Source of the DNA: Bordetella sp. LUAb4
GTDB lineage: Bacteria; Pseudomonadota; Gammaproteobacteria; Burkholderiales; Burkholderiaceae_B
DNA: 64,000 nucleotides
Assembly: GCF_021325795.1 (NCBI RefSeq)
Contig: NZ_JAHPZX010000002.1
Span: 744,001-808,000 of the forward strand
Reading direction: 5' to 3'
In this document: piece by piece, positions 53,078 to 62,156 of the stretch
Position numbering within the stretch: position 1 is the stretch's first letter
Layout: each line of letters opens with the position of its first letter
Made by a program: the position numbers and the translations under genes
The notes under the pieces: generated by a model
Database searches by the model: none
Told to the model about the DNA's origin: nothing
What the model saw: only the letters and a program-made list of their open reading frames with translations

Positions 53078-54424
53078 CTAAGCCCGCACGCCCCAGAGCT
53101 CTAGCTTCAAGGACGGGAAATCCCCTGCCACGTGCAGCGCAAGCCCGCCATGGCGCACCACCTCATCCCAAAGCGGACCGCCCTGGGCGAACTCGTAATA
53201 GATGTAGCCCGCGTTGAAAGGGATCTGGCGCGGCGGTACAGGCAGCGCTTGCAGACTGATGCCCGGTAAATGGCTACGTACCAGCGTCGGCAACTTCTCT
53301 GACGGCCCGGCCTTGGTCTGCGCAAGGAACTGCTGCTGTAGGACATCGGGCGGCATCGCCGCGTGGACGGCCAGCACAAGCGAGGTGAATGCCCGCATAT
53401 CGACCGGATCCATCACGGCATTGCGCATCCCATGGCCACGATCGTCCAGCGCAATGTTCTGGGCGCTACGGACCAGCACCGCGTTAAGCAAGCGGTGGAG
53501 ATCATCGACAATGGGTTTCAAACAGGTATGCGGCGCCATGTGCTGATAGGCAGGCAGGTTTCCGAGCGGGCGCCGGGTGTTGGTACGGAGGTGTGTCGAT
53601 AACTCGCCAGCCATGCCGATCAGCAAGGTATAGACTTCCACCGGCGACGTCGCGGGAACATGTAGCAGATGGCTCAACAGCGGCTCATAACGGTTCAATA
53701 TCTGCAGCAGCAGATAATCCGTCACCGTTGCCGCGCTAGCGGTCGTACCGTCGTCGCCCGCCAGGCGGTGTGCCAGCGCATTCGCGCGCATCCGCGTCAG
53801 GTCATGTATCTTCATGACCCAACTGCCCAGCAGGTCGCTCGCGCCGTACTTGGAGACCGGGGGCACCAGCGTATTATCCAGCTCGATACTGCCGTCAACG
53901 TGCATCGTCTTCACGCGCGTCAATGCCAGGCCTATCCAGGCGTCGCCCAATTCATTTTCGGGAAGCAGGCGCACGCGCAGGCTCGCCAGTTGCACGGCTT
54001 CGGGAGCAAGTCCCATGGAATTCGTATCACGCAACTCAGTATCGAATACCAGGTAGCGCGCAAGAGAATCCGGCGCATTCTCGAACGTGGTTTCTTCGCA
54101 GTTCGGCAAGCGCACCGGTATGCACAAATAGATGGTCTGACCAATATTCTCCGGCCGGATCGTCAGCGGCGGCGGCAGCGGCGTGTTGCCCGGTGCATCG
54201 AAGGGTGTGCCGTCGGTGAACACACCGGCGATCGACTTGACGATTACCTTTCCTAGCGCCAGTGCCTCGGTGTCCAGCTCGAAGTCCGTGAAGCCGGCAA
54301 AGAACGGCGACAACGGGGTTGCGCGCATGTGGGCGTATTTCTCGAAATAGCGCTCTTGCTGTTGAAATAGCTGAGGGCGGAAGAACAAACCCTCCTGCCA
54401 GGCCACCTTGGCGTACCAACTCAT
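53078..54424 (-). CDS. tssK: T6SS baseplate protein TssK
   Basis: TssK is a trimeric baseplate protein that connects the phage-like tail to the membrane complex. The 448-residue product starts MSWYAKVAWQEGLFFRPQLFQQQERYFE, a signature of the family, and continues with the adaptor and C-terminal domains (FNAGYIYYEFAQGGPLWDEV). ATG 54424 was preferred because an upstream in-frame ATG would add 21 residues lacking family similarity and overlapping the tssJ 3' region. Confidence 0.95.
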   Translation of the reverse strand: MSWYAKVAWQEGLFFRPQLFQQQERYFEKYAHMRATPLSPFFAGFTDFELDTEALALGKVIVKSIAGVFTDGTPFDAPGNTPLPPPLTIRPENIGQTIYLCIPVRLPNCEETTFENAPDSLARYLVFDTELRDTNSMGLAPEAVQLASLRVRLLPENELGDAWIGLALTRVKTMHVDGSIELDNTLVPPVSKYGASDLLGSWVMKIHDLTRMRANALAHRLAGDDGTTASAATVTDYLLLQILNRYEPLLSHLLHVPATSPVEVYTLLIGMAGELSTHLRTNTRRPLGNLPAYQHMAPHTCLKPIVDDLHRLLNAVLVRSAQNIALDDRGHGMRNAVMDPVDMRAFTSLVLAVHAAMPPDVLQQQFLAQTKAGPSEKLPTLVRSHLPGISLQALPVPPRQIPFNAGYIYYEFAQGGPLWDEVVRHGGLALHVAGDFPSLKLELWGVRA

Positions 54425-54455
54425 GAGTGCCGCCTGCCGCATTGCGCTGCGTCTG

Positions 54456-54959
54456 TCATTGCTGTTCTTCCTTGACCATGACGGCATTGGCCGCCAGATC
54501 GATATTGAGTTTCAATTTTGGCGTCGACGATCGGTACCACGACTTCTCCGGTGCCGCCGGCATGCGGTAGACCGCTCTCCATACGGAATTCGGCAGATCG
54601 CGGTAACTGGCGACGACGCCGATGGCCATCGTGGCCGCATCGGACCCGCGCACCACTGTTCGCTGCTCGCCAGGGCGCAATTGCAGCTCGGTCCGCTTCA
54701 CGATGTCATCGGCCAGAATCTTCCTGTCCTGCTTCTGCAATGTAAAGAAATCAGCCGCCTTGAACGCCTCGGCGTTTTTCAGCTCATACACCCGCACGAC
54801 AATAGGTGCCGGTCGCCCCCGGTCGTCGGGATTGATATCGGACTGCGCGTTGAAGCTCATGACCAGTCGAACCGGCTCCTTCGAACTCGTTTCATTGCCC
54901 GCGCAAGCGGAAAGCGCGAGCACGCACAAGAGCGTGGCGGCTGTCAAAATCGGACGCAT
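54456..54959 (-). CDS. tssJ: T6SS outer-membrane lipoprotein TssJ
   Basis: TssJ anchors the T6SS membrane complex to the outer membrane and binds TssM. The 167-residue precursor has a signal peptide with lipobox LSAC (Cys19) and the transthyretin-like fold with SDINPDDRGRPAPIVVRVYEL, a region AADFFTLQKQDRKILADDIV, and RPGEQRTVVRG, all family hallmarks. It lies between hcp and tssK with short gaps. Confidence 0.95.
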   Translation of the reverse strand: MRPILTAATLLCVLALSACAGNETSSKEPVRLVMSFNAQSDINPDDRGRPAPIVVRVYELKNAEAFKAADFFTLQKQDRKILADDIVKRTELQLRPGEQRTVVRGSDAATMAIGVVASYRDLPNSVWRAVYRMPAAPEKSWYRSSTPKLKLNIDLAANAVMVKEEQQ

Positions 54960-55044
54960 GCGGATCTAAATCTCTGTTCAAGCCGACGGGCCGACGTGTC
55001 CGATGGAGGCGATCGCCTCGACCGGACACGCGGGGCCCAAGCGA

Positions 55045-55530
55045 TTACTCTTCTTTGTTAGCCTTGATGTCGTAAGCGGCACTCACGTCACCGGTACTAC
55101 CGCCTTGGCCGTTCTGCTTCGTATACTTCTCTTCGACCTTTGCGAACGACAGGGAAACGATTTCACGATTGGCATCGAAGTCGCGGCTGCTGACAGCAAG
55201 TTTTACCTTCGTAACGATCACATCGGTCATCGTGATCGTCAGATATTCGAGCGGTTTGCCGCCAGCTTTGCGCATCACCAGCACAGCACTCTTCAAATGC
55301 TTTCCAGTAAGCGCATGCTTCATCAGAATGGGGCTCGCCGCGTCGATTCTGTGCTCGAAGGTCAGATCCTTGACGGTCGCCTTGCCACCGCCCCCGCCGC
55401 TGCCCGCGTGCATACTGGATTCCTGCAAAATTTCCCACTCCAGGGTGAGAACTTCGATCTCGTTCTTGTGCGTCTCATCCATCGATTCGCCAGTGATACC
55501 CTCGATCTTCAGGAAAATATCCTGTGCCAT
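55045..55530 (-). CDS. hcp: T6SS tube protein Hcp (TssD)
   Basis: Hcp hexamers stack to form the inner tube expelled by the T6SS. The 161-residue protein starts MAQDIFLKIEGITGESMDETHKNEIEVLTLEWE, and continues with ATVKDLTFEHRIDAASPIL, LVMRKAGGKPLEYLTITMTDV and VSLSFAKVEEKYTKQN, as in canonical Hcp. The surface loop SMHAGSGGGGGKATV is Gly-rich. A weak hairpin followed by T7 on the minus strand (55560-55594, then 55552-55558) lies in the 89-bp gap between tssC and hcp and may modulate expression. Confidence 0.95.
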   Translation of the reverse strand: MAQDIFLKIEGITGESMDETHKNEIEVLTLEWEILQESSMHAGSGGGGGKATVKDLTFEHRIDAASPILMKHALTGKHLKSAVLVMRKAGGKPLEYLTITMTDVIVTKVKLAVSSRDFDANREIVSLSFAKVEEKYTKQNGQGGSTGDVSAAYDIKANKEE

Positions 55531-55619
55531 GCTTACACTCCTTGAGTCAACAAAAAAACGCCGCACCCACGCAAGACAAGGTCTGACGCGCGGCCGTAGG
55601 GGTCCCGCAATTGCTTAGC

Positions 55620-57128
55620 CTAGCCGGCCGCCGCGGCTTCCTTGATCGAAGGCAGCTTCGTCACCAGACGAAGCGATACCGTCAGCCCTTCGAGCTGGAA
55701 ATGCGGACGCAGAAAGAACTTCGATTGGTAGTACCCCGGATTACCTTCGACGGACTCGACCACCACTTCGGCCGCGGCAAGCGGACGACGGGCCTTGGTC
55801 TGCTGGGATGAATTGACGGGATCGGCATCGACGTAACGCATGAGCCATTCGTTCAACCACATCTGCATGTCCTCGCGCTCCTTGAACGCACCCACCTTGT
55901 CCCGCACGATGCATTTGAGATAGTGCGCGAAGCGCGAGCAGGCGAATATGTAAGGAAGGCGTGCCGACAGATTCGCATTCGCGGTTGCGTCCGCATCGTT
56001 GTATTCGGCAGGAAGCTGGAGGGACTGGGCCCCTACAAAAGTTGCCTGATCGGTATTCTTTCGGTGTACGAGCGGAATGAAGCCATTCTTCGACAGCTCG
56101 GCTTCCCGTCGATCGGAGATTGCGATTTCCGTTGGACACTTCATGTCGACGCCGCCGTCATCGGTCGGAAAGGTATGGCAAGGCAAATTCGCCACGGTGC
56201 CGCCCGACTCCACTCCGCGGATCAGCGAGCACCAGCCATATTCCTTGAAGGATCGGTTGATGTTGACGCCCATTGCAAAGGCAGCGTTGGCCCACCCATA
56301 GCGGGTGTGGTCCGAACCGTTGGTATCCTCCTCGAAATCGAACTCGTCGATAGGATTGGTCTTCGCCCCATAGGGAAGGCGCGCGAGAAAGCGCGGCATC
56401 GCCAAGCCTACATAGCGCGCATCCTCGGTCTTGCGCAGCGCGTTCCAGGCGGTGTACTCGAGGTTCTGCGTGAAGATCTTGGTCAGGTCGCGTGGGTTCG
56501 CCAGTTCCTGCCAGGATTCCATCTGGAGCACGGCCGGCGCTGCACCGGCGATGAACGGCGTATGCGCTGACGCCGACACCTTGGCGATCGAGGAAAGCAG
56601 ATCCACGTCGGCCGGCGTGTGGTCAAAATAATAGTCGGCGACGAGGCAACCATAAGGTTCTCCCCCGAGCTGCCCATACTCTTGTTCGTAAACCTGCTTG
56701 AAAAGCGGGCTCTGGTCCCAGGCGATCCCTTTGTAGCGCCGCATCGTGCGGTGCAGATCATTCTTGGAAACGTCCAAGAACCGGATCTTCAAATGCTCAT
56801 CGGTTTCGGTATTCGACACCAGATGATTGACACCGCGCCACGCCGATTCAAGTTCCTGATAATCCTCGTGATGCAGGATCAGATTGATTTGCTCCGACAG
56901 CTTTTTATCGATCTGGGCGATGATCGCCGCAATGCTCTTGTAGGCGTCGTCGCTGATCTTCGCCGTCTGTGCCAAGGCCTGCTCGGCCAGCGTCTGGACC
57001 GCATTCTCTACCGCTTCACGTGCGGCGTCGGTCTTCGGACGGAACTCGCGCTCCAGCAGTTGCGTGAAATCGGAGGAAGACTGTTCAACGGCGGGCTGGG
57101 CCGCGGCTTGGGCGTGCTGTTTCGACAT
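55620..57128 (-). CDS. tssC: T6SS contractile sheath large subunit TssC (VipB)
   Basis: TssC pairs with TssB to form the sheath that contracts to drive secretion. The 502-residue protein has the conserved blocks INLILHHEDYQELESAWRGVNHLVSNTET, EYGQLGGEPYGCLVADYYFDHTPADVDLL, GAAPAVLQMESWQELANPRDLTKIF, and RFLARLPYGAKTNPIDEFDFEE. The C-terminus (LPSIKEAAAAG) is short, as usual. It is 26 bp from tssB. Confidence 0.96.
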   Translation of the reverse strand: MSKQHAQAAAQPAVEQSSSDFTQLLEREFRPKTDAAREAVENAVQTLAEQALAQTAKISDDAYKSIAAIIAQIDKKLSEQINLILHHEDYQELESAWRGVNHLVSNTETDEHLKIRFLDVSKNDLHRTMRRYKGIAWDQSPLFKQVYEQEYGQLGGEPYGCLVADYYFDHTPADVDLLSSIAKVSASAHTPFIAGAAPAVLQMESWQELANPRDLTKIFTQNLEYTAWNALRKTEDARYVGLAMPRFLARLPYGAKTNPIDEFDFEEDTNGSDHTRYGWANAAFAMGVNINRSFKEYGWCSLIRGVESGGTVANLPCHTFPTDDGGVDMKCPTEIAISDRREAELSKNGFIPLVHRKNTDQATFVGAQSLQLPAEYNDADATANANLSARLPYIFACSRFAHYLKCIVRDKVGAFKEREDMQMWLNEWLMRYVDADPVNSSQQTKARRPLAAAEVVVESVEGNPGYYQSKFFLRPHFQLEGLTVSLRLVTKLPSIKEAAAAG

Positions 57129-57154
57129 AATGATTTCCTTGATGAGATTCGTGC

Positions 57155-57688
57155 TCAGTCGTCCGCGGCTTCGTCACTGCCTTGGCGCTCCGGCTTGGGC
57201 GTAGCCGCCAACGCCTTCAGTAGCGCGGGGTCCTGCAGCAACTGCGTGACGAGTGCCTCGGCGCCCGACTTGCCGTCCATATACGTCTGCAGATTGGCGA
57301 GCTGAGTGCGGGCCTCCAGCAGCCGGCGCAGCGGCTCGACCTCGCGCGCCACCGCGGCCGGAGAGAAGTCCTCCATGCTCTCGAAGGTCATGTCGACCAT
57401 CAGTTGGCCGTCCCCCGTCAGCGTATTCTCTACGGCAAAAGCCACCCGGGGCCGGATCGCCTTCATGCGCTCGTCGAAGTTGTCGACGTCGATTTCCAGA
57501 AAACGGCGGTCGGACACGGCTTGCAGCGGCTCGCCCGGATGCTTGCCGGACAGATCGGCAAGTACGCCCATCACAAAGGGCAGTTCGACCTTTTTCTCCG
57601 AACCGTAAACTTCGACGTCGTACTCGATCTGCACTCTTGGCGCACGGTTGCGCGCGATGAACTTCTGCGAACTATTGGATGTGGCCAT
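57155..57688 (-). CDS. tssB: T6SS contractile sheath small subunit TssB (VipA)
   Basis: TssB is the partner of TssC in the contractile sheath. The 177-residue product starts MATSNSSQKFIARNRAPRVQIEYDVEVYGSEKKVELPFVMGVLADLSGK and contains VSDRRFLEIDVDNFDERMKAIRPRVAFAVENTL, characteristic of the family. ATG 57688 follows an AGGAGCCCTAGTC context; the longer frame upstream has no similarity and reaches into clpV. Confidence 0.96.
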   Translation of the reverse strand: MATSNSSQKFIARNRAPRVQIEYDVEVYGSEKKVELPFVMGVLADLSGKHPGEPLQAVSDRRFLEIDVDNFDERMKAIRPRVAFAVENTLTGDGQLMVDMTFESMEDFSPAAVAREVEPLRRLLEARTQLANLQTYMDGKSGAEALVTQLLQDPALLKALAATPKPERQGSDEAADD

Positions 57689-57732
57689 GACTAGGGCTCC
57701 TCTTTTTTTCGGGGGGGTGGAGAACCGCGGCC

Positions 57733-60429
57733 TCAGTGAACTGGCTCGGCGGATTGAAGGCAGGTTGCCTGGAACGTAAGGGCTCGTTGCGGCGTCGCCG
57801 CCGGATCGGCCACGCCGATGGCAATATGCGATGGCGTCTGCTTGGACGAAAAGGTATCGAGGCATAGCGCCGAGAGTCTCGGCAGCAGGTGTTGTTCGAT
57901 GAAACCGATCAGGACGCGTGCGCCGGTTTCCTGGACGTGACAGCGCCCGACGACGTAATCGATGACCGCGCCGTCGTAGGAAAGCGCAATGCCGCGGCTG
58001 TCGGACATGCGCCTCGCCACATGATCCAGATGCAGGCGCACGACCTCAGCGAGAGCACGCTCGGCCAGCGGCCGGTAGGGCACGACGCAAACACGCCCCA
58101 GGAACGCGGCGGGAAAAATCTTGAGTAACTCTGGGGCCAGCGCGCCTCGCAGGCCTTCCATATCGGGCGCCATCGAGGGCTCGGCGCACAGGGTGGCAGT
58201 AACGTCCGAACCGGCATTGCTGGTAAGAAGGATGGTCGTGTTGCGGAAATCGATGTACCGACCATCGCCGTCCTCCATATAGCCCTTGTCGAACACCTGG
58301 AAGAACATTTCGTGAACGTCGCGATGGGCCTTCTCGACTTCATCGAGCAGCACGACGGAATAGGGCCGGCGCCGTACTGCCTCTGTCAGCACGCCTCCCT
58401 CGCCGTAACCGACGTAGCCCGGCGGCGCACCTTTCAAGCCAGATACGGTGTGCGCCTCCTGATATTCACTCATGTTGACCGTGATCAGGTTCTGCTCGCC
58501 ACCGTACAAGGCCTGTGCGAGCGCGAGCGCCGTCTCGGTCTTGCCGACGCCGGAGGGGCCGGCAAGAAGAAATACGCCCAGCGGCTTCTTCGGATCTGTC
58601 AGGCCTGCATACGCCGTCTGCACGCGCTGGCTGATCAGACGCAGCGCGTCGGTCTGGCCCAGCACCCGCTGCGCCAGGGTTTCAGGCAAGATCCGCACGG
58701 CGGCGGCCGCATCGGTCATCATCATGCCGGTGGGGACGCCCGTCCAATCGGACACCACTTTCGCGACGATAGCCTGGTCGACCTCGGAAAACACAAATGG
58801 CGCGTCGTCCTGCGCGGTCACGAGCGCGCGTTCCAGACCACGCAGCCGCGCGATGGACGCTGCCGGCTCTGCCATTTGGCTGCCCGCCTCGCCGGGCGCG
58901 GAATTCGCGCGCGCGTCCAGCAAAGCCTGCGCGGCGGCAGCCTGTTCGCGCCAGCGGTGCTCTACCCGCCCTTCCTCGGTCACCAGCGCATCGATGCGTG
59001 CACGCACGGTTGCCAGCGCCTTCTCCGCGTCCAGCCCGATGCGCGCTTCCTGGACCAACAGGGTCTCCTCGGTGCGCGCGGCTGCAAGCCGCTGGCGCAC
59101 GTCATCGAGTTCGCGTGGCGCGGCATGCTGGGACAACGCAACGCGCGCGCAAGCGGTATCGAGCAGGCTGATGGCCTTGTCAGGCAGTTGCCGCGACGGA
59201 ATGTAGCGGTGTGAAAGGGTGACCGCGGCACGGATGGCCTCGTCTCGCACGACTACGCCATGATGTTGCGCGAAGGTCTGTGCGAGCCCACGCACCATGT
59301 CGACGGCGGCGGCCTCCGATGGCTCCGTCACCTGCAGAACCTGAAAACGGCGTGTCAGAGCAGGATCTTTTTCGATGTGACGCTTGTATTCCGCCCAAGT
59401 CGTCGCACCGATCGTGCGTATGGTGCCTCGCGCCAGCGCCGGCTTCAATAGATTGGCCGCGTCGCCGGTGCCCGCCTGCCCGCCCGCGCCAACCAGGGTG
59501 TGAATCTCATCGATGAACAGAATCACCGGCGTAGGCGTCTTGGACACGGCATCGAGCAAGCCTTTCAGACGCGATTCGAATTCGCCCTTCAGGCTTGCGC
59601 CGGCCAATAATGCTCCGACGTCCAGCGACAGAACGCGTACGTCGGCGAGCTTGGGCGGTACATGCCCAGACACGATGGCGTTCGCGAGGCCTTCGACGAC
59701 CGCGGTTTTGCCTACGCCCGCTTCGCCGGTTAGCAAAGGGTTGTTCTGCCGGCGCCGCAGCAGCACGTCGACCATTGTGCGCACTTCGATTTCCCGACCG
59801 ATCACGGGGTCGATCGCGCCGGCGCGCGCTCGTGCCGTCAGATCGGTACAGTACTGCTCAAGAGCATCGCCCTTTCGCGCGCTGACCATGGCGTCCGGCA
59901 CGTCGCCAGACGCGGCGGACGCCAGATCGCTGCGGTCGTAAGGCGCGTCGGTACCTTCAGGCGAACCCTCGATCCATGCGGGAAGAATCTCGCCCAGGCG
60001 GTCCGTCGGAACCTTGGCGAACTCAGGCGAAATCGATAGAAGCACGCGTTTCAGGTCCGGCGTGGAGAAGAGCGCCGCGATCAACCACGCGCCGCGCACC
60101 CGTCGATCGCCGTGGTTCAGCGTCGCCACCACCCACGCGCGCTCGATCGCGGCTTCGATATGCCAGGAGAAATCGCTGATGGCGCTGGCGCCGGCCGGCA
60201 ACACCGCAAGCGCTTGTGCGCAGTCGCGGTCCAGCGCAGCGCGATCGATCCCGGCGTGGCGCACGATGCGGTGCAGGTCACTGTCGGACAATTGCAGGAT
60301 CTGGTGCAGCCAGTGCACCAGCTCTACGTAGGGATTGCCCCGCAATTTGCAGAACTGGGTGGAAGACTCGATGCCGCGATAGAGCAGCACACCGAGCTTG
60401 CCGAACAACGCCTGGCGTGAAATGGCCAT
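57733..60429 (-). CDS. clpV: T6SS ClpV-type AAA+ ATPase (TssH)
   Basis: ClpV disassembles contracted sheath so it can be reused. The 898-residue protein has a ClpN domain (1 to about 160), first AAA+ domain with GEAGVGKT at 235-242, LFIDEIHTLVGAGG, a coiled-coil middle domain (about 410-530), and second AAA+ domain with GPSGVGKTETALAL near 622-632 and VVLLDEVEKAHRDVH. Its N-terminal domain carries the LVHWLHQILQLSDSDLHRIV region that binds TssC. It is the first gene of the minus arm, with AAAGG six bases before the ATG. Confidence 0.96.
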   Translation of the reverse strand: MAISRQALFGKLGVLLYRGIESSTQFCKLRGNPYVELVHWLHQILQLSDSDLHRIVRHAGIDRAALDRDCAQALAVLPAGASAISDFSWHIEAAIERAWVVATLNHGDRRVRGAWLIAALFSTPDLKRVLLSISPEFAKVPTDRLGEILPAWIEGSPEGTDAPYDRSDLASAASGDVPDAMVSARKGDALEQYCTDLTARARAGAIDPVIGREIEVRTMVDVLLRRRQNNPLLTGEAGVGKTAVVEGLANAIVSGHVPPKLADVRVLSLDVGALLAGASLKGEFESRLKGLLDAVSKTPTPVILFIDEIHTLVGAGGQAGTGDAANLLKPALARGTIRTIGATTWAEYKRHIEKDPALTRRFQVLQVTEPSEAAAVDMVRGLAQTFAQHHGVVVRDEAIRAAVTLSHRYIPSRQLPDKAISLLDTACARVALSQHAAPRELDDVRQRLAAARTEETLLVQEARIGLDAEKALATVRARIDALVTEEGRVEHRWREQAAAAQALLDARANSAPGEAGSQMAEPAASIARLRGLERALVTAQDDAPFVFSEVDQAIVAKVVSDWTGVPTGMMMTDAAAAVRILPETLAQRVLGQTDALRLISQRVQTAYAGLTDPKKPLGVFLLAGPSGVGKTETALALAQALYGGEQNLITVNMSEYQEAHTVSGLKGAPPGYVGYGEGGVLTEAVRRRPYSVVLLDEVEKAHRDVHEMFFQVFDKGYMEDGDGRYIDFRNTTILLTSNAGSDVTATLCAEPSMAPDMEGLRGALAPELLKIFPAAFLGRVCVVPYRPLAERALAEVVRLHLDHVARRMSDSRGIALSYDGAVIDYVVGRCHVQETGARVLIGFIEQHLLPRLSALCLDTFSSKQTPSHIAIGVADPAATPQRALTFQATCLQSAEPVH

Positions 60430-60524
60430 TGTCTACCTTTGATATTTGTTCGTTGTTTTTTATTTTCTGATGGCTCCAGGAATCCGCTGCTTCCGGGGTG
60501 TTTGTATTTCCTGACGTTCGACAC

Positions 60525-60538
60525 GGCACCTTTCTTGC
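60525..60538 (+). promoter_or_regulatory. Sigma-54-like -24/-12 element
   Basis: The plus strand reads CGGCACCTTTCTTGCT, with GG at 60525-60526 and GC at 60537-60538 separated by exactly ten bases, close to the consensus TGGCAC-N5-TTGC. It would drive the plus arm but lies about 510 bp upstream of the first gene, so the leader would be long. Chance matches of this kind do occur. Confidence 0.35.
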
Positions 60539-60680
60539 TCAAACCGTGATGACTGCAAAGTCGCATCAGGAATTAATTCCATCAGGGGGCGGATTATTCC
60601 CACACCAAAAATCATCGTCAATACGACTACAGATGTCGCGCTTCCCGATGGCGGCGCGCGTTTTTAATGCTTTAACGAAT

Positions 60681-60711
60681 TTCGTTTATTTATTCTCGAA
60701 AAATAAACGAA
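60681..60711. repeat. 11-bp perfect inverted repeat in the T6SS control region
   Basis: TTCGTTTATTT (60681-60691) and AAATAAACGAA (60701-60711) are perfect complements around a 9-bp spacer. Without a following T run in a gene-end position, an operator is more likely than a terminator. Confidence 0.75.
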
Positions 60712-61050
60712 GCAGGACGTCAAAGCGCTTTCCCTCGGCTATTTGCCAGTCTTGATTTGAGTTTTTTTTACACCTTGAACGCTTATCTTCACCTTCATGA
60801 CAAGTGCGCAGGCGTCGAAGCGCATATTTTTCCCGCCGCAGCCCACTAACCACTAACGCAGAAGCCTGGAAACTACACTCCTCACCCCCGTCCCTGCGTT
60901 TGTTAGAAAAATGAAGTTATCGCGGCAAATGAGGCATTTATTCTTGAACCGTGGAATTCATTATTAATTTGAAAATAAGCGAGTCGGAAAATAGACCACT
61001 GGATTTTCCGCTGCTTAAAATGCGCCTTCCGTAATTACAAGAAAATTGCC

Positions 61051-61593
61051 ATGCGCTTATTTGAACTGCCGTGGCGCCGCCCGCAAGAGAGGTCATTTAT
61101 CGAGCCCGCGCTGCGTAAAGAGGCCGCGACGGATACCGCCACGGAAACACCGGGGCACCCCGGCGATCTCATCGACACGCTACGCGCGCAATATTGGCGA
61201 GCGCTGGCCGATCCGCGCACGTCCTGCTCCGACTCTTGGGAGGCCGTGGAGGATTCAAACGCAACGCCATTCGCCGTCACCCTTGACGACGCGCACGGCG
61301 CACCAGAGGCCAGGCCGGCATCGGCTACCGCGGCCGCCGAGGATTCAATCGAAGTGCTGGTGTCGGGAGTGTTCCAGCTTGAAGATGCTTTCCAGCACCT
61401 CGAACGGGTGGTGTTGCCCGAACTCGACATCGCGCCAGTGCCGGAGGTGCTTCGCCTCTTCGCGCCGGCGGAATTGCAAGCACCTGAAGCGATCCGGATG
61501 CCAAGCCTGCCTCCACCACTGACCCGCCGGGAGCATCACGCGTTATCGGTCGACAGTCCGGTCGTGGCGCCCATCACGAAGGACATCGCATGA
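61051..61593 (+). CDS. T6SS-associated protein, possibly TagK-like
   Basis: This 180-residue protein is the first gene of the plus arm, overlapping tssE by 4 bp (ATGA). It has no signal peptide or membrane segment. Two parts look structured: LIDTLRAQYWRALADPRTS (about 41-59) and SIEVLVSGVFQLEDAFQHLERVVLPELDIAPVPEVLRLFAP (about 98-138). A Pro/Ala-rich tail follows. The overall arrangement and its position before tssE resemble the TagK-domain proteins of Burkholderia-type clusters, but I am not sure of that assignment. It is certainly part of the T6SS operon by coupling. Confidence 0.65.
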   Translation: MRLFELPWRRPQERSFIEPALRKEAATDTATETPGHPGDLIDTLRAQYWRALADPRTSCSDSWEAVEDSNATPFAVTLDDAHGAPEARPASATAAAEDSIEVLVSGVFQLEDAFQHLERVVLPELDIAPVPEVLRLFAPAELQAPEAIRMPSLPPPLTRREHHALSVDSPVVAPITKDIA

Positions 61594-62120
61594 GTGCGCG
61601 CTCCGCTCCCCGCACGCCTCTGCGCGCGGACACGCACCTGCTGCCGACGCTGCTCGACCGGCTGCGTGACGATGCTCCCAACCGCACAGTCGAAACTCCC
61701 GCGGAATACACGGTGACGCGCAAACAGATGCGCGACATCGTGCAACGCGATCTCGCGTATCTGCTCAACACGACGAGCATCAAGGACCAGATCGATCATG
61801 AGCGCTTTCCGCAGGCAGCCGCCTCGACGGTGAACTTCGGCGTGCCGCCGCTCGCGGGGGCATTCCTGGCGTCGCGCCGCTGGAACGAAATCGAGCGCAT
61901 GGTGCGTGATGCCATCACACATTTCGAGCCGCGCTTGATCCCTGACTCATTGCTGGTTTCACCATGCGACTCAGCAGCCGGCCGCGAACATCGGAACGTC
62001 TTGTCGTTCGAAGTGCGGGGGCTGGTTCATATGGAACCCTATCCGCTCGAATTCGTGGTGCAGAGTTCACTGGACCTCGAAACGAGCGAACTGCAGATCA
62101 CCGACATGCGCACCAATTGA
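61590..62120 (+). CDS. tssE: T6SS baseplate protein TssE (gp25-like)
   Basis: TssE is the baseplate wedge protein homologous to phage T4 gp25. The 176-residue protein contains LLPTLLDRLRDDAP, TRKQMRDIVQRDLAYLLNTTSI, YPQVAASTVNFGVPPLAG-like sequence (here FPQAAASTVNFGVPPLAG), and an ERMVRDAITHFEPRLI helix leading into a strand region with LSFEVRGLV, the gp25 pattern. The start ATG overlaps the stop of the preceding gene by 4 bp. tssF starts 36 bp after its stop. Confidence 0.93.
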   Translation: MSARSAPRTPLRADTHLLPTLLDRLRDDAPNRTVETPAEYTVTRKQMRDIVQRDLAYLLNTTSIKDQIDHERFPQAAASTVNFGVPPLAGAFLASRRWNEIERMVRDAITHFEPRLIPDSLLVSPCDSAAGREHRNVLSFEVRGLVHMEPYPLEFVVQSSLDLETSELQITDMRTN

Positions 62121-62156
62121 ACGGTGCCTGCTGGAACAAAATAAGAGAACGATCCG

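Larger units (their letters stand above)
60430..61050. other. 621-bp AT-rich divergent T6SS control region
   Basis: This gap separates the two divergent T6SS arms and is far richer in A+T than anything nearby. It contains a sigma-54-like element (60525-60538), an 11-bp perfect inverted repeat (60681-60711), and long A/T runs around 60905-61020. No gene is seen in it. The combination suggests regulated divergent promoters, possibly with nucleoid-protein silencing, but no sigma-70 box is convincing. Confidence 0.6.
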
